A DNA stretch of 64,000 nt from Solibacillus isronensis. Its GTDB lineage: Bacteria > Bacillota > Bacilli > Bacillales_A > Planococcaceae. Positions 62,265 to 64,000 of the stretch are shown here, piece after piece. The DNA is taken from contig NZ_FVZN01000014.1 in NCBI RefSeq assembly GCF_900168685.1, forward strand, positions 1,860,001 through 1,924,000, read 5' to 3'. The stretch's first letter is position 1. Every line of letters starts with the position of its first letter. The position numbers were made by a program, and so were the translations under genes. The notes below the pieces were generated by a model. The model was not told the DNA's origin. It saw only the letters and a list, made by a program, of their open reading frames with translations, and did no database searches.

Positions 62265-63143
62265 CTAATATCGTTTTTGGAATTTATTTCGAATAAAGAT
62301 TGCAATGGAATTCATCGTTAAGAGGAAAACCATTAATACGATGATTCCGGCAGATGCCACATACTGGAACGCTTCTTGCGGACGTTTTGCCCAGTCGAAA
62401 ATCTGCATCGGCAATGCTGTAAATGTATCAAGATAACCTGTTGGTAAAAATTGTAATATAACTGGAATTCCGATTACTACTAATGGTGCTGTTTCACCAA
62501 TTGCTCGGGATAACGCTAAAATACTACCTGTTAAAATTCCCGGAATAGCAGCCGGCAGAACAACCCGGACAATCGTTTGCCATTTCGTCGCACCCATTCC
62601 ATATGAAGCTTCCCGCTGTTCATTAGGTACCGCGCGGATTGCTTCTTGTGCAGCCACAATAATAACCGGCAATATTAGTAAACTCATTGTCAAACCGGCC
62701 GCCAATATACTTTTTTCAAAGCCAAACAGTCGTACGAAAATTGTTAATCCCAGCAATCCGAAAACAATAGAAGGTACCCCTGCCAAGTTAGAAATATTGA
62801 TGCGGATAAAGTCATTCAACTTATTTTGCTTTGCGTATTCTTCCAAATATAGCGCTGTACTCACACCTAAAATAATTGAGACAGGAGCAACTACGCTCAT
62901 CAGCCATAAAGATCCAACCAATGCGGCTTTGATCCCCGCATTTTCAGGAATACGTGACGCGAAGTTTGTAATGAAATTTATATCTAAAAAACCAAGTCCC
63001 TGCGTCAAAATTCGATAAAGCAGCATACCTAATGAAACAAGGGCAAAACTCGTGGCAAGAATGAAAATAATTTTCCACATTTTATTAGAAATAAGGCGTT
63101 TATTCATTCGCTTCATTACTAAATCTTCTTGAATATAGCGCAT
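62265..63143 (-). CDS. pstA: phosphate ABC transporter permease PstA (copy 2)
   Basis: This 292-residue permease has about six membrane helices and the coupling loop REASYGMGATKWQTIVRVVLP. The final RNKFQKRY is typical. ATG at 63143 follows the pstC stop by one base (TAATATG) with GGAG 7 nt upstream; a longer start at 63185 lies inside pstC. It differs from copy 1 (274 residues) more than the ATPases differ, so substrate or affinity may not be the same. Confidence 0.94.
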   Translation of the reverse strand: MRYIQEDLVMKRMNKRLISNKMWKIIFILATSFALVSLGMLLYRILTQGLGFLDINFITNFASRIPENAGIKAALVGSLWLMSVVAPVSIILGVSTALYLEEYAKQNKLNDFIRINISNLAGVPSIVFGLLGLTIFVRLFGFEKSILAAGLTMSLLILPVIIVAAQEAIRAVPNEQREASYGMGATKWQTIVRVVLPAAIPGILTGSILALSRAIGETAPLVVIGIPVILQFLPTGYLDTFTALPMQIFDWAKRPQEAFQYVASAGIIVLMVFLLTMNSIAIFIRNKFQKRY

Positions 63144-63144
63144 A

Positions 63145-64000
63145 TTAATACTCCTCTCGGAAGCGTTTTGAAATATATGTTGCAAGTAAATTCATTGCTA
63201 ACGTGAAAATAAATAACGTGAATCCTACCGCATAAATTGAGTAGTAAATTGTTGTACCATAACCGGCATCACCTGTCGTAACTTGCACGATATAGGCTGT
63301 CATCGTTTGAATCGAATCCGTAAAGCCAAAGTCGAATTTTGGTGTAGATCCCCCTGCCAAGGAAACAATCATCGTCTCACCTATTGCCCGGGAAATACCT
63401 AATACGACAGAGGCGACAATTCCTGATAATGCTGCTGGCAGAACAACTTTAACTGCCACTTCGAATTTTGTTGCACCTAACCCTAACGCACCTTCACGAA
63501 TCGACCTAGGAACTGAGCTCATCGCATCTTCAGACATGGATGTAATCATTGGAAGTATCATAATTCCGACAACGATCCCAGGGCTGATTGCATTGAAAAT
63601 TTTCAAATCGGGAATAACCGCCTGCAATATCGGTGTAATGAATGTTAATGCAAAGAACCCGTAAACAATCGTCGGTACACCTGCAAGTACTTCTAAAATC
63701 GGTTTAATGATTTTTCGTACACGTTCTGATGCGTATTCACTCAGATAAATGGCAGCGCCTAAACCGAATGGCACTGCTACAATAATAGCAATCAGTGTTA
63801 TTTTAAATGTCCCGAATATTAATGGTAATATTCCATATAACGGCTCCTTACCTGAGAATGGCAGCCATTCTGTACCAAATAAATAATCTGTAATCGACAC
63901 TCGCGTAAAGAATTCAAATGTCTCGAATATTAGTGTAAATACAATCCCAAACGTCGTAAGAACCGAAATCGTCGCTGCTAGAAATAACCCGAACGGTACT
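63145..64000 (-). CDS. pstC: phosphate ABC transporter permease PstC (copy 2), 5'-truncated
   Basis: The frame is open to the window edge, so the start codon lies beyond 64000; the GTG at 63900 is not the true start. The visible ~285 residues show several helices, the coupling loop REGALGLGATKFEVAVKVVLP and GISRAIGETMIVSLAGG. It is followed one base later by pstA. The pstS gene for this cluster is expected just outside the window. Confidence 0.93.
   Translation of the reverse strand, partial: VPFGLFLAATISVLTTFGIVFTLIFETFEFFTRVSITDYLFGTEWLPFSGKEPLYGILPLIFGTFKITLIAIIVAVPFGLGAAIYLSEYASERVRKIIKPILEVLAGVPTIVYGFFALTFITPILQAVIPDLKIFNAISPGIVVGIMILPMITSMSEDAMSSVPRSIREGALGLGATKFEVAVKVVLPAALSGIVASVVLGISRAIGETMIVSLAGGSTPKFDFGFTDSIQTMTAYIVQVTTGDAGYGTTIYYSIYAVGFTLFIFTLAMNLLATYISKRFREEY

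Overview
The window looks like a chromosomal segment of a low-GC Gram-positive bacterium of the Bacillales, most likely the Planococcaceae (Solibacillus/Lysinibacillus type). The evidence is gene order shared with Bacillus subtilis (cymR-yrvO-mnmA-yrrB beside rarA; tcdA-6S RNA-aspS-hisS; gcvT-gcvPA-gcvPB with yqhL and lipM; the comG operon beside yqgY/yqgX/yqgW/yqgS/yqgQ/yqgN), AGGAGG-type ribosome binding sites, T-box leaders and rho-independent terminators. No rRNA, tRNA, CRISPR array, insertion sequence or prophage was seen. The genus is inferred, not proved.

Layout. 1-2.8 kb: tryptophan catabolism (kynU, kynA) with a neurotransmitter:sodium-symporter-type carrier. 2.9-8.4 kb: orphan response regulator, a hairpin-rich intergenic repeat, phoU, pstB-A-C and pstS behind a PhoP-box promoter. 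8.7-12.1 kb: trhO, a small membrane protein, a VOC protein, a prolyl-4-hydroxylase-like enzyme and a DUF2071 protein. 12.2-15.6 kb: a class II (B12-dependent) ribonucleotide reductase gene split by a 694-nt group I intron that carries a decayed homing-endonuclease gene and is preceded by two NrdR-like boxes. 15.7-22.2 kb: lipM, yqhL, the glycine cleavage operon under a tandem glycine riboswitch, and aroK. 22.4-26.2 kb: the comG competence pseudopilus operon. 26.3-35.9 kb: a mixed set including yqgY/X/W/S/Q/N homologues, rpmG, an MFS carrier, DegV and a Gpx-type peroxidase. 35.9-40.0 kb: an ECF sigma/anti-sigma pair, then trpE-trpG-DUF5071 under a tryptophan T-box. 40.0-42.0 kb: a two-gene operon whose second gene is a frameshifted TPR plus degenerate GGDEF protein. 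42.2-47.1 kb: yrrB, mnmA, yrvO, cymR, rarA. 47.2-53.3 kb: two hypotheticals, tcdA, 6S RNA, aspS and hisS with a T-box. 53.4-60.7 kb: a cell-wall amidase, Fe-alcohol dehydrogenase, a vWA-like protein, a Nudix hydrolase, YqeY and a second ECF sigma/anti-sigma pair. 60.8-64 kb: a second phoU-pstB-pstA-pstC cluster cut by the window end.

How the parts relate. The two pst clusters suggest two phosphate uptake systems. The window holds both tryptophan synthesis control (trpEG under a TGG-specifier T-box) and tryptophan breakdown (kynUA plus carrier). Glycine cleavage and LipM belong together because LipM octanoylates GcvH, which is not in this window. cymR, yrvO and mnmA form the sulfur/tRNA-thiolation unit.

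The most interesting object is the group I intron in nrdJ, because P1 and the P, Q, R and S elements can be read directly and removal restores one 855-residue protein. Further points are the degenerate-GGDEF operon, the nested hairpin repeat between phoU and the regulator gene, the twin ECF modules and the palindromic operator candidates. No clearly new defence or mobile system was found. Many start codons below are moved to an in-frame codon with a well-spaced ribosome binding site; these shifts are stated in each entry.
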